64,000 nucleotides of DNA from Bacillus sp. (in: firmicutes) (GCA_017656295.1 JACDOC010000001.1:473611-537610); one strand, 5' to 3'. Shown: positions 8,615 to 17,508, numbered from the stretch's first letter. The notes: a model not told the origin generated them from the sequence alone. Made by a program: numbers and translations.

Positions 8615-8977
8615 ATGAACGATGTCGTGATTTTGACTGAAGCAGCGGCGTTTCAGATTAAAGATATGATGAAGCATAATGAAGAAGAAGGGGCATACTT
8701 ACGTGTGACTGTAAAAGGGGGAGGTTGTAGCGGCCTTTCCTATGGAATGGGATTCGACCATGAAGTTAAAGAGGGAGACATTCAATTCGAGCAGCACGGA
8801 TTGAAAATTTTAGTGGACAAAGAAAGTGCGCCGATATTAAAAGGAACAACGATTGATTATAAGCAATCTTTAATGGGCGGCGGTTTTACCATTAATAATC
8901 CAAACGCAATTGCAACATGTGGTTGCGGTTCTTCGTTCCGAACAGCTACCAATACCGGGACGCCTGAGGAATGTTAG
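8615..8977 (+). CDS. yutM: YutM, A-type Fe-S carrier (IscA/ErpA-like)
   Basis: A 120-residue HesB/IscA-family protein with the three conserved cluster-binding cysteines: one in GGGCSG (about residue 38) and two in the C-terminal CGCGSS (about 103 and 105). A-type carriers accept and hand over Fe-S clusters or iron in the cytosol. Three Met codons lie near the start; GGAGGTGG at 8602-8609 is best spaced for ATG at 8615. The short C-terminal tail past CGCGSS (TNTGTPEEC) ends in an extra cysteine. Convergent yumC follows a strong terminator. Confidence 0.88.
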   Translation: MNDVVILTEAAAFQIKDMMKHNEEEGAYLRVTVKGGGCSGLSYGMGFDHEVKEGDIQFEQHGLKILVDKESAPILKGTTIDYKQSLMGGGFTINNPNAIATCGCGSSFRTATNTGTPEEC

Positions 8978-8998
8978 GTTTAGTCAAATAATGACGAA

Positions 8999-9040
8999 TA
9001 AAAAACCTAAAACCACAAGTTTACGGTTTTAGGTTTTTTC
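8999..9040. terminator. Bidirectional terminator, yutM/yumC
   Basis: AAAAAACCTAAAACC pairs with GGTTTTAGGTTTTTT across a ten-base loop. Confidence 0.88.
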
Positions 9041-9045
9041 TGTTT

Positions 9046-10044
9046 TTATTTCTGATCAAACATCGACGTGCTGTGCATCGGTTGCAGACGAGCTTTTGGA
9101 TCCATGTATGCTTTCGCGTTATTGACCGCTGTTGGAGCTTCACCAAAACCACAAGCGATCAGTTTGACCTTCCCCTCATATGTACAAATATCACCAGCCG
9201 CATAAATACCTGGAATATTTGTTTCCATTTTGGAGTTCACAACGATCGAGTTTTTCTCAATGTTTAGCCCCCAATTTTTAATAGGGCCTAGGGAAGAGAC
9301 GAATCCGTAATTCACAATGACCGCATCAACATCTAGCGTTACTTTCTTAACTCCACGTACTTCATCTAGTATTACTTGTTCAATGTATTCTTTTCCCACT
9401 AATTTTACTGGAATAAACGGCGTCATAATGTGGACACGTGAGTTTTTTAAGTTTTCGACACTATGCTCATGGGCACGGAATTTGTCGCGACGGTGAACAA
9501 TAGTGACCTCTTTAGCAATCGGCTCCAGCATGAGCGCCCAATCGACCGCCGAATCCCCGCCTCCGCATACAACGACACGTTTATCTCGAAATGATTCTAA
9601 ATTGTCGACAAAATAATGAAGGTTTTTCCCTTCGTATTGTAAGGCTTCAGGCAAATCTAACTTTCGTGGCTGAAAAGCTCCATTACCGGCTGTTATAATA
9701 ATCGTTTTGGAAAAGTGAATTTCTTTATTCGTCGTAATTTTAAATGTTCCATCTTCTCGTTTCTCGACATGTTCAACGGCTTGTTCTAGACAAATTGTTG
9801 GGTCAAACTTACTCATTTGTTCTTTTAAATTATCGATTAATTCTTGGGCTCGAACTTTTGGAAATCCGGCCACATCATAAATGTATTTCTCTGGATAAAG
9901 AGCCGATAATTGACCACCTAGCTGTGGCAAGCTTTCAATAATTTTGACCGATGCTTGCCTCATTCCCCCATAAAATGCAGTGAATAATCCAGTAGGACCG
10001 CCACCGATAACGGTAATATCATACAATTTTGCATCTTCTTTCAA
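9046..10044 (-). CDS. yumC: YumC, ferredoxin-NADP+ reductase (thioredoxin-reductase-like)
   Basis: A 332-residue flavoprotein of the TrxR-like ferredoxin/flavodoxin-NADP+ reductase group, essential in B. subtilis. The FAD motif GGGPTGLF is at residues 13-20 and the NADPH motif [10 protein letters not shown] near 160-169. There is no CxxC active-site pair in the NADPH domain, which separates it from true thioredoxin reductases. It moves electrons between NADPH and ferredoxin or flavodoxin in the cytosol, for instance for Fe-S assembly. The start is TTG at 10044 with GGGAGGG seven to eight bases upstream. It is divergent from yumB across 313 bp of regulatory DNA. Confidence 0.92.
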   Translation of the reverse strand: MKEDAKLYDITVIGGGPTGLFTAFYGGMRQASVKIIESLPQLGGQLSALYPEKYIYDVAGFPKVRAQELIDNLKEQMSKFDPTICLEQAVEHVEKREDGTFKITTNKEIHFSKTIIITAGNGAFQPRKLDLPEALQYEGKNLHYFVDNLESFRDKRVVVCGGGDSAVDWALMLEPIAKEVTIVHRRDKFRAHEHSVENLKNSRVHIMTPFIPVKLVGKEYIEQVILDEVRGVKKVTLDVDAVIVNYGFVSSLGPIKNWGLNIEKNSIVVNSKMETNIPGIYAAGDICTYEGKVKLIACGFGEAPTAVNNAKAYMDPKARLQPMHSTSMFDQK

Positions 10045-10143
10045 CCGTGATCCCTCCCATTTTAAAACCTTTACCTATATCATATCATATAAATTTCTTC
10101 CATTTATCATGAACAACTTGTACTACAAGTGTTGATATATTAA

Positions 10144-10157
10144 AGAAAACGCTTTCT
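10144..10157. promoter_or_regulatory. Possible cre (CcpA) site between yumC and yumB
   Basis: AGAAAACGCTTTCT is a perfect palindrome with the core of catabolite-response elements (consensus TGWAANCGNTNWCA); only the outer T and A differ. It sits in the yumC-yumB divergent region. Without a mapped promoter its role is a guess. Confidence 0.4.
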
Positions 10158-10293
10158 TTATTTGTTTTCATAATTTTCTAAAGTTAATCTTCTTCGGAAT
10201 ATACCTTGAAAAACGATGTTAAAAAGAATAATATGTAATGTAGGCATAATGTTAAGATTTTATGACAATTTTTTATCATTTTTTTGTTTATAT

Positions 10294-10311
10294 TCGTGAA
10301 GTATATCACAA
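10294..10311. promoter_or_regulatory. Candidate Rex operator upstream of yumB
   Basis: TCGTGAAGTATATCACAA matches the Rex consensus TTGTGAA-N4-TTCACAA at 12 of 14 positions. It immediately follows a TATATT hexamer (10289-10294) and lies about 45 bases before yumB. Rex senses the NADH/NAD+ ratio and controls ndh in B. subtilis, so the site fits a type II NADH dehydrogenase. Confidence 0.6.
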
Positions 10312-10357
10312 AGGGTAGCAGTGTCCAAAAAATTAGAAAAAGGTGGATGTGATCGAT

Positions 10358-11575
10358 TTGAGAAAGCCAAAAGTTGTAGTGTTAGGTGCAGGTTATGGTG
10401 GATTAATGACAGTAACACGTCTTCAAAAGTTAGTTGGTGTAAATGAAGCTGAAATCGTTTTAGTTAACAAAAACGATTACCATTATGAAACAACATGGCT
10501 TCATGAAGCTTCTGCTGGTACGTTACATCACGACCGTGTTCGTTACGATATCCGTGACGTCATCGACCGTAACAAAGTTGAATTTATTCAAGCAACCGTT
10601 GAAGACATTCATCCGTCTGAAAACAAAGTTATCCTTGACAGCGGTGAAATTGAGTACGACTATTTAGTAGTTGCTCTTGGTGCAGAGCCAGAAACATTTG
10701 GTATTCAAGGTCTAAAAGAGCATGCTTTTTCTATTTCAAACGTCAATTCGGCGCGTCAAATTCGTGAGCATATTGAATATCAATTTGCAACATATAACAC
10801 TGAAGAAGAGAAGAAAGATGAACGCTTAACAATTGTTGTTGGTGGTGCTGGCTTTACTGGTATCGAGTTCCTTGGTGAACTTGTAAACCGTGTTCCTGAG
10901 CTTTGCCGTGAATACGATATCGATTTCGAAAAAGTTCGAATCGTATGTGTTGAAGCAGCTCCAATGGTTCTTCCTGGATTCGACCCTGAGCTTGTTAAAT
11001 ATGCAACAGCTCGTTTAGAAAGTAAAGGGGTAGAATTCCGCATCGGAACAGCTATTAAAGAAGTGACTGCTGACGGAATTATCGTTGCCAAAGGTGAAGA
11101 TGAAGTTGAAGAAATTAAAGCCGGTACAGTTGTATGGGCAGCAGGTGTACGCGGTAACTCCATCATTGAAAAAGCTGGATTTGAAAACATGCGTGCCCGC
11201 GTAAAAGTAAATCCAGATCTTCGTGCACCTGGTTACGACAACGTGTTCATTATCGGTGACTGCTCATTAATTATTAACGAAGAAATTAACCGTCCATACC
11301 CTCCAACAGCTCAAATTGCGATGCAGCAAGGGGAAGTGTGTGCTCGCAACTTAGCCGCTTTAATTCGTGGAAAAGAAGAGCTTGAGACATTCAAACCAGA
11401 CATTAAAGGTACGGTATGTTCATTAGGTGAAGACGATGCAATCGGTATCGTTTTTGGTAAAAAATTAATGGGTACAAAAGCGGCATTCATGAAAAAAGTA
11501 GTTGACAACCGTGCGCTTTACATGATTGGCGGTACTTCACTTGTGTTCAAAAAAGGTAAATTTAATTTCTTTTAA
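10358..11575 (+). CDS. yumB: YumB, type II NADH dehydrogenase
   Basis: A 405-residue NDH-2 flavoprotein that oxidises NADH and reduces quinone at the inner face of the membrane without pumping protons. The FAD motif is GAGYGG (about residues 10-15), the NADH motif [10 protein letters not shown] near 164-173, and the second FAD motif IIGDCS near 300. The C-terminal KKGKFNFF tail matches YumB. The frame is open from GTG at 10343, but TTG at 10358 gives the family start ([14 protein letters not shown]). The spacing to AAGGTGG is long (12), so GTG remains possible. Codons are those of a well-expressed gene. A Rex-like box lies upstream. Confidence 0.88.
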   Translation: MRKPKVVVLGAGYGGLMTVTRLQKLVGVNEAEIVLVNKNDYHYETTWLHEASAGTLHHDRVRYDIRDVIDRNKVEFIQATVEDIHPSENKVILDSGEIEYDYLVVALGAEPETFGIQGLKEHAFSISNVNSARQIREHIEYQFATYNTEEEKKDERLTIVVGGAGFTGIEFLGELVNRVPELCREYDIDFEKVRIVCVEAAPMVLPGFDPELVKYATARLESKGVEFRIGTAIKEVTADGIIVAKGEDEVEEIKAGTVVWAAGVRGNSIIEKAGFENMRARVKVNPDLRAPGYDNVFIIGDCSLIINEEINRPYPPTAQIAMQQGEVCARNLAALIRGKEELETFKPDIKGTVCSLGEDDAIGIVFGKKLMGTKAAFMKKVVDNRALYMIGGTSLVFKKGKFNFF

Positions 11576-11588
11576 TTAACATAAAATG

Positions 11589-11625
11589 AACCTTAGCTCT
11601 CCACTGGGGGGCTAAGGTTTTTTAT
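11589..11625 (+). terminator. yumB terminator
   Basis: AACCTTAGC and GCTAAGGTT form the stem, followed by TTTTT. Confidence 0.87.
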
Positions 11626-11664
11626 GTTTGGGTACATTCTATCTTTTCTAAAAATGTTGTAAAT

Positions 11665-11811
11665 CTGGACAAACGATTGAGGGAATTGGGCATATTGGAT
11701 GAGAAACTGGACCAATCTTGGTGAAAAGTAGGAAAAAATTCAGTGAAAGTGGACAATTCAAAAAAGGAAATCGACTAAGTACCGGCGAAAAAACTGACAA
11801 ATCGCATGAAA
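11665..11811. repeat. Degenerate 21-bp-period array (GTGGACAAA family), seven units
   Basis: Units resembling CTGGACAAA start at 11665, 11686, 11707, 11728, 11749, 11770 and about 11791, an exact 21-bp period. Most units end in GAAA or GGAA, while the eight central bases vary. The array fills the space between the yumB terminator and the NUDIX gene. Units with the same GTGGACAAA core recur at 27431-27520. Confidence 0.75.
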
Positions 11812-11874
11812 AAAATTCGGAACAGTTTGCCCATCGCAGTTGTTGCAGGTCTCTATATGAAAGGGGAGTTGGGT

Positions 11875-12357
11875 ATGCCAAAAGATCTTGGTTCTGTATG
11901 GTTAGCAGTAGCCGGTTGGTGTCAAGACGAAATGGGACGCTGGTTAGTGGTGAAAAAGAAGTATGGAGGACTTAAGGGAAAATGGTCGTTACCTGCTGGA
12001 TTTGTACAAAAAGGAGAAACGGTCGATCAAGCCGTAGTACGAGAAGTGAAAGAAGAAACAGGTATCGACACTGTTGTGAATGGACTCGTTGGTTTACGTA
12101 CAGGGGTGTTACATGATGACATTAGCGATAATTTGCTCATCTTTTCGTTAACGCCACAACATGTCCACATTCAAAAAAATGAGGTTGAAATGGAAGAAGT
12201 TCAATGGATAGACCCAGAAGACCTTTTACAAGATCGTAGCGCCTCGATTATTCTTCACGAACTGATAAAAGATAAAATGATATCAATTAAAAAGGATAAA
12301 GGATCGTTAAATCCAGGAAATCACTTTAGATACAAAGACTACAAATTATTTTTATAA
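11875..12357 (+). CDS. NUDIX hydrolase
   Basis: A 160-residue NUDIX protein. The Nudix box is complete (GFVQKGETVDQAV then REVKEETGI, about residues 42-64). Such enzymes hydrolyse nucleoside diphosphates linked to another moiety, using Mg2+; the substrate cannot be inferred. The frame is open from 11806, but ATG at 11875 has AAGGGGAG six bases upstream and leaves the 21-bp repeat array almost entirely outside the gene. A basic C-terminus (FRYKDYKLFL) lies past the fold. It is followed 150 bp later by yuiA. Confidence 0.82.
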   Translation: MPKDLGSVWLAVAGWCQDEMGRWLVVKKKYGGLKGKWSLPAGFVQKGETVDQAVVREVKEETGIDTVVNGLVGLRTGVLHDDISDNLLIFSLTPQHVHIQKNEVEMEEVQWIDPEDLLQDRSASIILHELIKDKMISIKKDKGSLNPGNHFRYKDYKLFL

Positions 12358-12506
12358 ATTTTCAAAAAACTAAAAAATAATAAGATATACAAAAGAAAAT
12401 AAAGATGTATCCGTTTTCATTAACTCATATCGGTTCTCTTCCGTCTTTCCTTCAATCGAAGATGATGATATATTATCAGAAAATTCTAAAAAGGGAGATG
12501 GAAGAG

Positions 12507-12629
12507 ATGAGAGAAAAACAAATGAATAGCTGTCCGTATTGTTCTGGGAATGGGTATTTTCAATTAGTTCTTGGTGGTTCAGAAACCTGTCCTAGTTGCG
12601 GTGGTAGTGGAAAGAAAAAAGATGAATAA
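12507..12629 (+). CDS. yuiA: YuiA, tiny DnaJ-type zinc-finger protein
   Basis: A 40-residue protein with two CxxCxGxG-type motifs (CPYCSGNG near residues 9-16 and CPSCGGSG near 28-35), as in the central domain of DnaJ, so it probably binds one zinc ion. The frame is open from 12405, but the family match begins at ATG 12507, preceded by GGGAG nine bases earlier; a second ATG at 12498 abuts the ribosome binding site. The function is unknown. A single zinc knuckle of this type could mediate protein binding. It sits in the conserved yuiA-yuiB-yuiC order. Confidence 0.72.
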   Translation: MREKQMNSCPYCSGNGYFQLVLGGSETCPSCGGSGKKKDE

Positions 12630-12678
12630 ATCAACATTTGCCTATTAGATTTACAATCAATGCAAAAACTCCTCTTGG

Positions 12679-12725
12679 TTGACTCCATCCTAAACATTGA
12701 GTACACTTTTACTTAGTGTTTAGGA
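12679..12725 (+). promoter_or_regulatory. yuiB promoter and RBS-overlapping palindrome
   Basis: TTGACT (12679-12684) and TACACT (12702-12707) are 17 bases apart. A perfect 9-bp inverted repeat, TCCTAAACA (12688-12696) with TGTTTAGGA (12717-12725), overlaps both the promoter and the first part of the yuiB ribosome binding site AGGAGGT. Confidence 0.5.
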
Positions 12726-12736
12726 GGTGTTGACCT

Positions 12737-13060
12737 ATGATGGATATTCCAAGATTGATTATCTCAATGCTCTTGTTTTTCGTTCTTTTCTTCGGCATTG
12801 GCTTTTTATTGAACATGTTGCTTCGGATGACATGGATTATGGCCTTTATTTATCCGATTGTAGCAATTTTTATTGTGAATAACGAAGTTCGTTTCATCGA
12901 CTATTTTACAAATACACAGGAATCGTTTCGGTTGCTTGGAGAAAAATTTAGTCGACTCGCTCCAGCTGATGTCATTATTTTATCAAGTGGCTTAGCAGGA
13001 GCCATTGTAGCAGGAATTACGATGAAAATTTTACGTAAAAAAGGATACCGAATGTTTTAA
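12737..13060 (+). CDS. yuiB: YuiB, small membrane protein
   Basis: A 107-residue integral membrane protein with three predicted hydrophobic segments at about residues 5-28, 30-47 and 80-98. The middle portion, FIDYFTNTQESFRLLGEK, is hydrophilic. It is conserved in Bacillaceae as YuiB, with no known function. TAGGAGGTG precedes the first of two adjacent ATG codons by seven bases. A 9-bp inverted repeat upstream includes part of the ribosome binding site, which could link translation to RNA folding or mark an operator. Confidence 0.75.
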   Translation: MMDIPRLIISMLLFFVLFFGIGFLLNMLLRMTWIMAFIYPIVAIFIVNNEVRFIDYFTNTQESFRLLGEKFSRLAPADVIILSSGLAGAIVAGITMKILRKKGYRMF

Positions 13061-13095
13061 GCCTCACGAACAAGTGAAGGCTTTTTTATTTTTTA
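13061..13095 (+). terminator. yuiB terminator
   Basis: GCCTCAC and GTGAAGGC form a stem with one bulged base, followed by TTTTTTATTTTTT. Confidence 0.65.
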
Positions 13096-13156
13096 TGAAT
13101 AATTAACATAATTTTCCGACATATCCATCGTTTTTTTTGTTTTTATTGTATATTTT

Positions 13157-13193
13157 CACTCCTTCCTGGGAAGTAATAGACCTGGGAGGAGTG
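13157..13193 (+). promoter_or_regulatory. Hairpin sequestering the yuiC ribosome binding site
   Basis: CACTCCTTCC (13157-13166) pairs along all ten bases (one G-U) with GGGAGGAGTG (13184-13193), which contains the yuiC ribosome binding site. The loop is 17 bases. If this RNA segment is transcribed, it would block initiation until opened. Confidence 0.5.
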
Positions 13194-13194
13194 A

Positions 13195-13914
13195 ATGTTA
13201 ATAATGGATAGGACCAAAAAATGGTTAAAAAGAACGTTTATGACCGTGTTGTTTATGTTAGCTCTTTTAGTTACATATCAATCCATTTCTGGAGTAAAGG
13301 CCAAAACGTTAGCTAACTGGATTTACTACCAAGCATCGCCTCTTTGGAAAGATAGTAAAGACGTAGAACTTCATCAAGGACGACAATTTAGTTTAAAAGA
13401 GAAGATGTTGAAGTATTTTGCTCAAACAAACGTAAAAATTTCCGCTAGTAAACCTGTTATAGCGACTCCATCCCTTGAAGAAGAGTTTGATTGGAGTCAA
13501 TATCCGAAAAAAACAGTCGTCGCTACAGGCTATACAGCTGGATTCGAATCAACAGGGAAACATCCGAATCACCCTCAATATGGAATCACCTTTTCGGGAG
13601 TTAAGGTAAAGCGTGATTTATATTCCACCATCGCAGCGGATACTCGAGTGTTTCCGATTGGAACGATTTTGTTCATTCCTGGTTACGGCTTTGGGGTAGT
13701 AGCTGATACCGGTTCAGCGATTAAGGGTAACAAAATTGATTTATATTATGAAACGGTCGAAGCTGTTTATGAACAGTGGGGAAAGAAAACGGTGGATGTG
13801 TACATCATACGAATGGGTGAGGGCAGATTAACAGAAGATGAATTAATCGCGCTGAATGAAGAAGAGTCTATGCAAGTTTTCCGCCAAGCCTATATACAAC
13901 CAAATAAAAAATAA
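13195..13914 (+). CDS. yuiC: YuiC, exported 3D-domain protein
   Basis: A 239-residue protein with an N-terminal signal-anchor ([14 protein letters not shown], about residues 15-28) and a C-terminal 3D domain of the double-psi beta-barrel type. The three conserved aspartates fall in AADTR, VADTG and KIDLY, near residues 153-185. This domain is shared with MltA lytic transglycosylase and stationary-phase survival proteins of Firmicutes, so cell-wall hydrolysis outside the membrane is likely. ATG at 13195 lies five bases after GGGAGG, which is itself inside a stable hairpin. A 150-residue linker precedes the domain. Confidence 0.8.
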   Translation: MLIMDRTKKWLKRTFMTVLFMLALLVTYQSISGVKAKTLANWIYYQASPLWKDSKDVELHQGRQFSLKEKMLKYFAQTNVKISASKPVIATPSLEEEFDWSQYPKKTVVATGYTAGFESTGKHPNHPQYGITFSGVKVKRDLYSTIAADTRVFPIGTILFIPGYGFGVVADTGSAIKGNKIDLYYETVEAVYEQWGKKTVDVYIIRMGEGRLTEDELIALNEEESMQVFRQAYIQPNKK

Positions 13915-14008
13915 CGTTTAAGTTTCCGTTTTTGTAGAGAAAAGCCTTACATTAAATAAATAATAAATTACGCGATAATCAACAGTAAATCACATAGTAA
14001 TTTGCACA

Positions 14009-14042
14009 AAAAAGCTTGAGGAATATTTGTCCTCAAGCTTTA
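14009..14042. terminator. Terminator between yuiC and the BtuF-like gene
   Basis: AAAGCTTGAGGA and TCCTCAAGCTTT form a perfect 12-bp stem; the T-tract is best on the minus strand, serving the leftward gene. Confidence 0.7.
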
Positions 14043-14108
14043 AATTTACTATTCTTTCGTACAGATATTTTTAAAATAAACGTACACTTTTTTTATTGAT
14101 TCACCTTT

Positions 14109-14918
14109 TTATCGATTAAAAGGTGGAAGTAAGGAAACGGATTCGTACACTTCTGGATGAAGCAGTCGCCCTAACTTTAATATTCCTTCAAAGAGACGTG
14201 GGGACGGACGGCAAAACAGCTCCTCTTCTAATACATATATACGATCGTTTTGAACAGCTTCTAATTGCTCCCAGCCAGCTCTTTTTTTCACCACAGCAGG
14301 CTGAACTTTTTCCGTGCGTACGCCGACCCATGCTAAACAAATGTAGTCTGGATTTCGGTTAATCACGTCGTTTCCGTCCGTTTGGATGCTAGCCAGTGGA
14401 ACATCCGCAAACACATTTGTTCCTCCAACTAGTTCACTTACTTCCGTAAGCCAATTCTTTTTTCCAGGTGTAAAAATCGGCTTGGGCCACCATTCGAAAT
14501 ATAAGCGTCGTGTGGTCTTACATTGTGAAGCAGCTTGGCGAAACATATTCAATTGTTCCTGATACGCATAAAAAACATTTTTTGCTTGTACTTCTACCCC
14601 ACATGCTTGACCGAGTGATAGAATGTCACGTCCGATCTCCTCTAGTGAAGATGGATTTAAGACGATGTAAGGCAAATATCGTTTCTCAAGCTCTTCGATG
14701 TTTTTTTCCATCCCAGGAACACTTAACGAGGCTACCACTAAATCAGGCTCGAGTGCTTCGACTTCATCCATACGAATCGATAGATCTGGACCAACTCGTG
14801 GTAGGTGTTGAAGTTGTGGGGGCCAATCTGAATAATCGTCGAGTGCTACAATTTTTTCTTCCAATCCTAAATAAGTCAACAGTTCTGTGTTGCTCGGACA
14901 AATCGATACGATTTTCAT
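14109..14918 (-). CDS. BtuF-like cobalamin-binding-fold protein lacking a signal peptide
   Basis: A 269-residue protein of the helical-backbone substrate-binding fold (BtuF/FhuD class): SICPSNTELLTYLGL at the N-terminus, DLVVASLSVPGMEKN, then YFEWWPKPIFTPGKKNW and GGTNVFAD. True BtuF proteins are exported lipoproteins; here translation starts directly on the first strand (MKIVSICPS) with no signal peptide or lipobox. No BtuC or BtuD gene adjoins. It is therefore either a cytosolic binding protein with a different role or an orphan relative. GGGGATGG precedes the ATG at 14918. It is not part of the B. subtilis yui order as I remember it. Confidence 0.75.
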   Translation of the reverse strand: MKIVSICPSNTELLTYLGLEEKIVALDDYSDWPPQLQHLPRVGPDLSIRMDEVEALEPDLVVASLSVPGMEKNIEELEKRYLPYIVLNPSSLEEIGRDILSLGQACGVEVQAKNVFYAYQEQLNMFRQAASQCKTTRRLYFEWWPKPIFTPGKKNWLTEVSELVGGTNVFADVPLASIQTDGNDVINRNPDYICLAWVGVRTEKVQPAVVKKRAGWEQLEAVQNDRIYVLEEELFCRPSPRLFEGILKLGRLLHPEVYESVSLLPPFNR

Positions 14919-14958
14919 GTTTCCATCCCCTTAGTGAATATATTGACATAAGAAAGTG

Positions 14959-14990
14959 AAAAGCACGCTTTGTTTGTTTGCGTGCTTTTT
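14959..14990. terminator. yuiD terminator
   Basis: AAAAGCACGC pairs with GCGTGCTTTT downstream of the leftward yuiD gene. Confidence 0.75.
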
Positions 14991-15004
14991 GTCCTGCTGC
15001 TTCT

Positions 15005-15481
15005 TTAAAAGATAAAATAATACAAAATGAGCGTTAGTAAGACCCCAGTTAATCCACCAAAAAAGACTTCTATCGGTTTATGTCCTAATAGTTCTTTTAA
15101 TTCCTTTTGTTTTTCTTGTTGTGGTTTCTTTGGCCATCCTTTTACTTCTTCGACGAATTTATGAAAATCAGCGACTAACTGATTGAGCACAATGGCATGC
15201 TCTCCTGCTTGACGGCGAATGCCAGTAGCATCAAACATGACAATAATGGCAAAAATGGTCGCGACTGCAAATAATGGGGAGTCCAGTCCCGTTTCCAAAG
15301 CGACACCAGTTGCTAAGGCAGTGACCGCAGCTGAATGAGAGCTTGGCATACCACCGGTCGAAGTCATTAAGGACCAATCCAATTTTCGGCTGGCAATAAA
15401 TTGAATTGGCACTTTTATAAATTGGGCAAAGAAGATGGCTGTTAATGAGGTCAAAAGAGGGAAGTTTGTCAATAAATCCAT
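15005..15481 (-). CDS. yuiD: YuiD, divergent PAP2-family (DUF212) membrane protein
   Basis: A 158-residue protein of the DUF212 'divergent PAP2' family related to acid phosphatase/vanadium-dependent haloperoxidase. The phosphatase-like signatures are TGGMPSSHSAA (about residues 42-52) and MFDATGIRRQAGEHA (about 82-96). Hydrophobic segments lie near residues 8-24, 52-86 and 140-158. Its substrate is unknown; a membrane-associated phosphatase on lipid or isoprenoid phosphates is plausible. ATG at 15481 has only a distant AAAGGATG upstream. It is divergent from the DUF309 gene. Confidence 0.8.
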   Translation of the reverse strand: MDLLTNFPLLTSLTAIFFAQFIKVPIQFIASRKLDWSLMTSTGGMPSSHSAAVTALATGVALETGLDSPLFAVATIFAIIVMFDATGIRRQAGEHAIVLNQLVADFHKFVEEVKGWPKKPQQEKQKELKELLGHKPIEVFFGGLTGVLLTLILYYFIF

Positions 15482-15552
15482 GGTGAATGAAACATCCTTT
15501 CGACTTCGTCATTAATGAGGTATATGTAATCCTCATAAAAAGAGGTGATTGT

Positions 15553-15924
15553 ATGAATGATTTTATCGAAGAAACATTTCGAATTTTCAAACAAACATTC
15601 AACAAAGGTGACTACTATACGTGTCATGATTATTTAGAAGAAATATGGATGATTGATAAACAAAATTACTTAATTAAAGGAATGTTACAAATGTGTGTCG
15701 GTCTTTACCATTATAGTTATGGGAACATAAAAGGAGCTCGTATGATGTTACAATCTGCCCATCATTACCTTACCCATACAATGGAAACGATGGATGGAGT
15801 CAACGTACAAGAAGTTTGTCAGTACATTGACCAATGCCTTTTCATTATACCACAAACGGTGGAACTAGTGCCTTTTGAAAAAATCAAATCTCTCCCACCA
15901 TTGCCGAGTTTTCTTTTCCCATAG
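15553..15924 (+). CDS. DUF309 helical protein
   Basis: A 123-residue all-alpha protein. The family hallmark, a YxxHDxLEExW pattern, is present as YYTCHDYLEEIW near residues 21-32, followed by the short repeat-like helix QMCVGLYHYSYGN. DUF309 proteins are small cytosolic proteins of unknown function. ATG at 15553 is chosen because AGAGGTGATT immediately precedes it; the upstream in-frame Met at 15487 lacks a ribosome binding site. pepA follows 59 bases later and could share the transcript. Confidence 0.72.
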   Translation: MNDFIEETFRIFKQTFNKGDYYTCHDYLEEIWMIDKQNYLIKGMLQMCVGLYHYSYGNIKGARMMLQSAHHYLTHTMETMDGVNVQEVCQYIDQCLFIIPQTVELVPFEKIKSLPPLPSFLFP

Positions 15925-15983
15925 ATGATATTTTTTAGATAGTCGAAATAGCTTTTGTTATAATGAAGAAGGAGGTGTCGAAC

Positions 15984-17489
15984 ATGTTTGAATTTTCGAA
16001 TGGAAACGGGTTTAATTCACAAAACGAATGCTTAATTGTCGGACTTTGGGATGTACCTGATAAGTTTGGAGATAGTTTAAAAGAATTAGATGAGCGTTTT
16101 CATGGTCAATTAACAGAGCTAGTAAAAGTGGGCGATCTCTCGGCGAAGCGAAAGGAAGTCACAAAAATTCATACGTTTGGCCATATTAAACCGAAACGGA
16201 TTGTTTTTGTCGGATTAGGTAAAAAAGACATTTCGTTCGCCGCTTTAAAAGAAGCATTTGGACGAACGTTTTCATCTATAAAAAAATGGAAATATACATC
16301 TGCTACTGTACTACTAGATACATTTGTGAATAATGACTACTCTGCAGTAGATGTAGCGCATGCGCTCGCGGAAGCTTTTGCTTTATCTACATACGAATTT
16401 GCAGGATACAAGCAAAAAGGAAACGAACCGGAAAAAATGGTGGAAACGATAGAAGTCATGTCTTCGGCAGATAAAGAAGAAGTCTTGAGTGCGTTAACGG
16501 TCGGTTATGTGTACGGAAAAGGAACAAATACAGCACGAACATTAGTGAATACACCAGGAAACCTTTTAACTGCAACGGATTTAGCGAATTTTGCGGTCGA
16601 CTTAGCGAACAAATACGACTTTGAAGTAGAAATTTTAGAAAAAGAAGACATGCAAAAGCTTGGCATGGGGGCCTTTTTAGCGGTTAACCAAGGGTCGGCG
16701 GAACCGCCAAAGATGATTGTTTTAAAATATCAGGGAAAAGAAGAATGGACCGACGTTATTGGGCTTGTCGGAAAAGGGATTACGTTTGATACAGGTGGAT
16801 ATTCCCTCAAACCGAAGACAGGCCTTGTTGAAATGAAAACAGACATGGGCGGAGCGGCTGCTGTGTTAGGAGCAATGGAAATCATCGGTGAGCTACGTCC
16901 AGAACAAAACGTCGTGGCAGTGATCCCAGCTACCGATAATATGATTAGTGGTTCAGCGTTTAAACCAGATGACGTTATTACGTCGATGAGCGGAAAAACG
17001 ATCGAAGTGTTAAACACTGATGCGGAAGGTCGTTTAGCACTAGCTGATGCTATTACGTATGCGAAATACCATGGGGCGAACTACTTAGTCGATGTAGCGA
17101 CATTAACAGGTGGGGTTATTATCGCCCTTGGATTAGATAAAACGGGTGCACTTACAAATAACGAAGACTTATTTGAACAAGTGCTCGAAGCCTCCTTTGA
17201 AGCAGATGAATTTATTTGGCGTCTCCCATATACAGAAAAAGATAAGGAACGCGTTCGTAACAGTAAAATTGCCGATTTAAACAATTCTCCAGGACGTGAA
17301 GGACACGCAATTATGGGTGGAGCTTTTATTGGCGAATTTGCTGAAGATACGCCATGGGTACATCTTGATATCGCTGGTACAGCAACTACAAAAGTGAACC
17401 ATGATCTCGGTCCAGCAGGTGGAACTGGTGTGATGACTCGTACACTTGCGCTATTTGTAGAACGATTTGAACCAATTAGAAACAAATAA
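15984..17489 (+). CDS. pepA: Leucyl aminopeptidase (M17)
   Basis: A 501-residue M17 zinc/manganese aminopeptidase. The C-terminal catalytic domain carries the family signature NTDAEGRL near residues 343-350 and metal-binding stretches [11 protein letters not shown] and [11 protein letters not shown] near 262-295. The N-terminal 160 residues form the macrodomain-like regulatory part. It removes N-terminal amino acids from peptides in the cytosol, usually as a hexamer. AAGGAGGTG six bases before ATG 15984 fixes the start; the in-frame Met at 15963 overlaps that ribosome binding site. It corresponds to yuiE in B. subtilis. Confidence 0.93.
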   Translation: MFEFSNGNGFNSQNECLIVGLWDVPDKFGDSLKELDERFHGQLTELVKVGDLSAKRKEVTKIHTFGHIKPKRIVFVGLGKKDISFAALKEAFGRTFSSIKKWKYTSATVLLDTFVNNDYSAVDVAHALAEAFALSTYEFAGYKQKGNEPEKMVETIEVMSSADKEEVLSALTVGYVYGKGTNTARTLVNTPGNLLTATDLANFAVDLANKYDFEVEILEKEDMQKLGMGAFLAVNQGSAEPPKMIVLKYQGKEEWTDVIGLVGKGITFDTGGYSLKPKTGLVEMKTDMGGAAAVLGAMEIIGELRPEQNVVAVIPATDNMISGSAFKPDDVITSMSGKTIEVLNTDAEGRLALADAITYAKYHGANYLVDVATLTGGVIIALGLDKTGALTNNEDLFEQVLEASFEADEFIWRLPYTEKDKERVRNSKIADLNNSPGREGHAIMGGAFIGEFAEDTPWVHLDIAGTATTKVNHDLGPAGGTGVMTRTLALFVERFEPIRNK

Positions 17490-17508
17490 ATGATGGATAG
17501 TCATATGG

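Noticed and set aside
10780..11190. A 136-codon minus-strand frame within yumB
   Set aside because: Shadow of a highly expressed gene with strong codon bias; composition is Ser/Thr-rich nonsense.
14510..14959. A 149-codon plus-strand frame
   Set aside because: It is the complement of the BtuF-like gene, which has clear family motifs, and it lacks a ribosome binding site.
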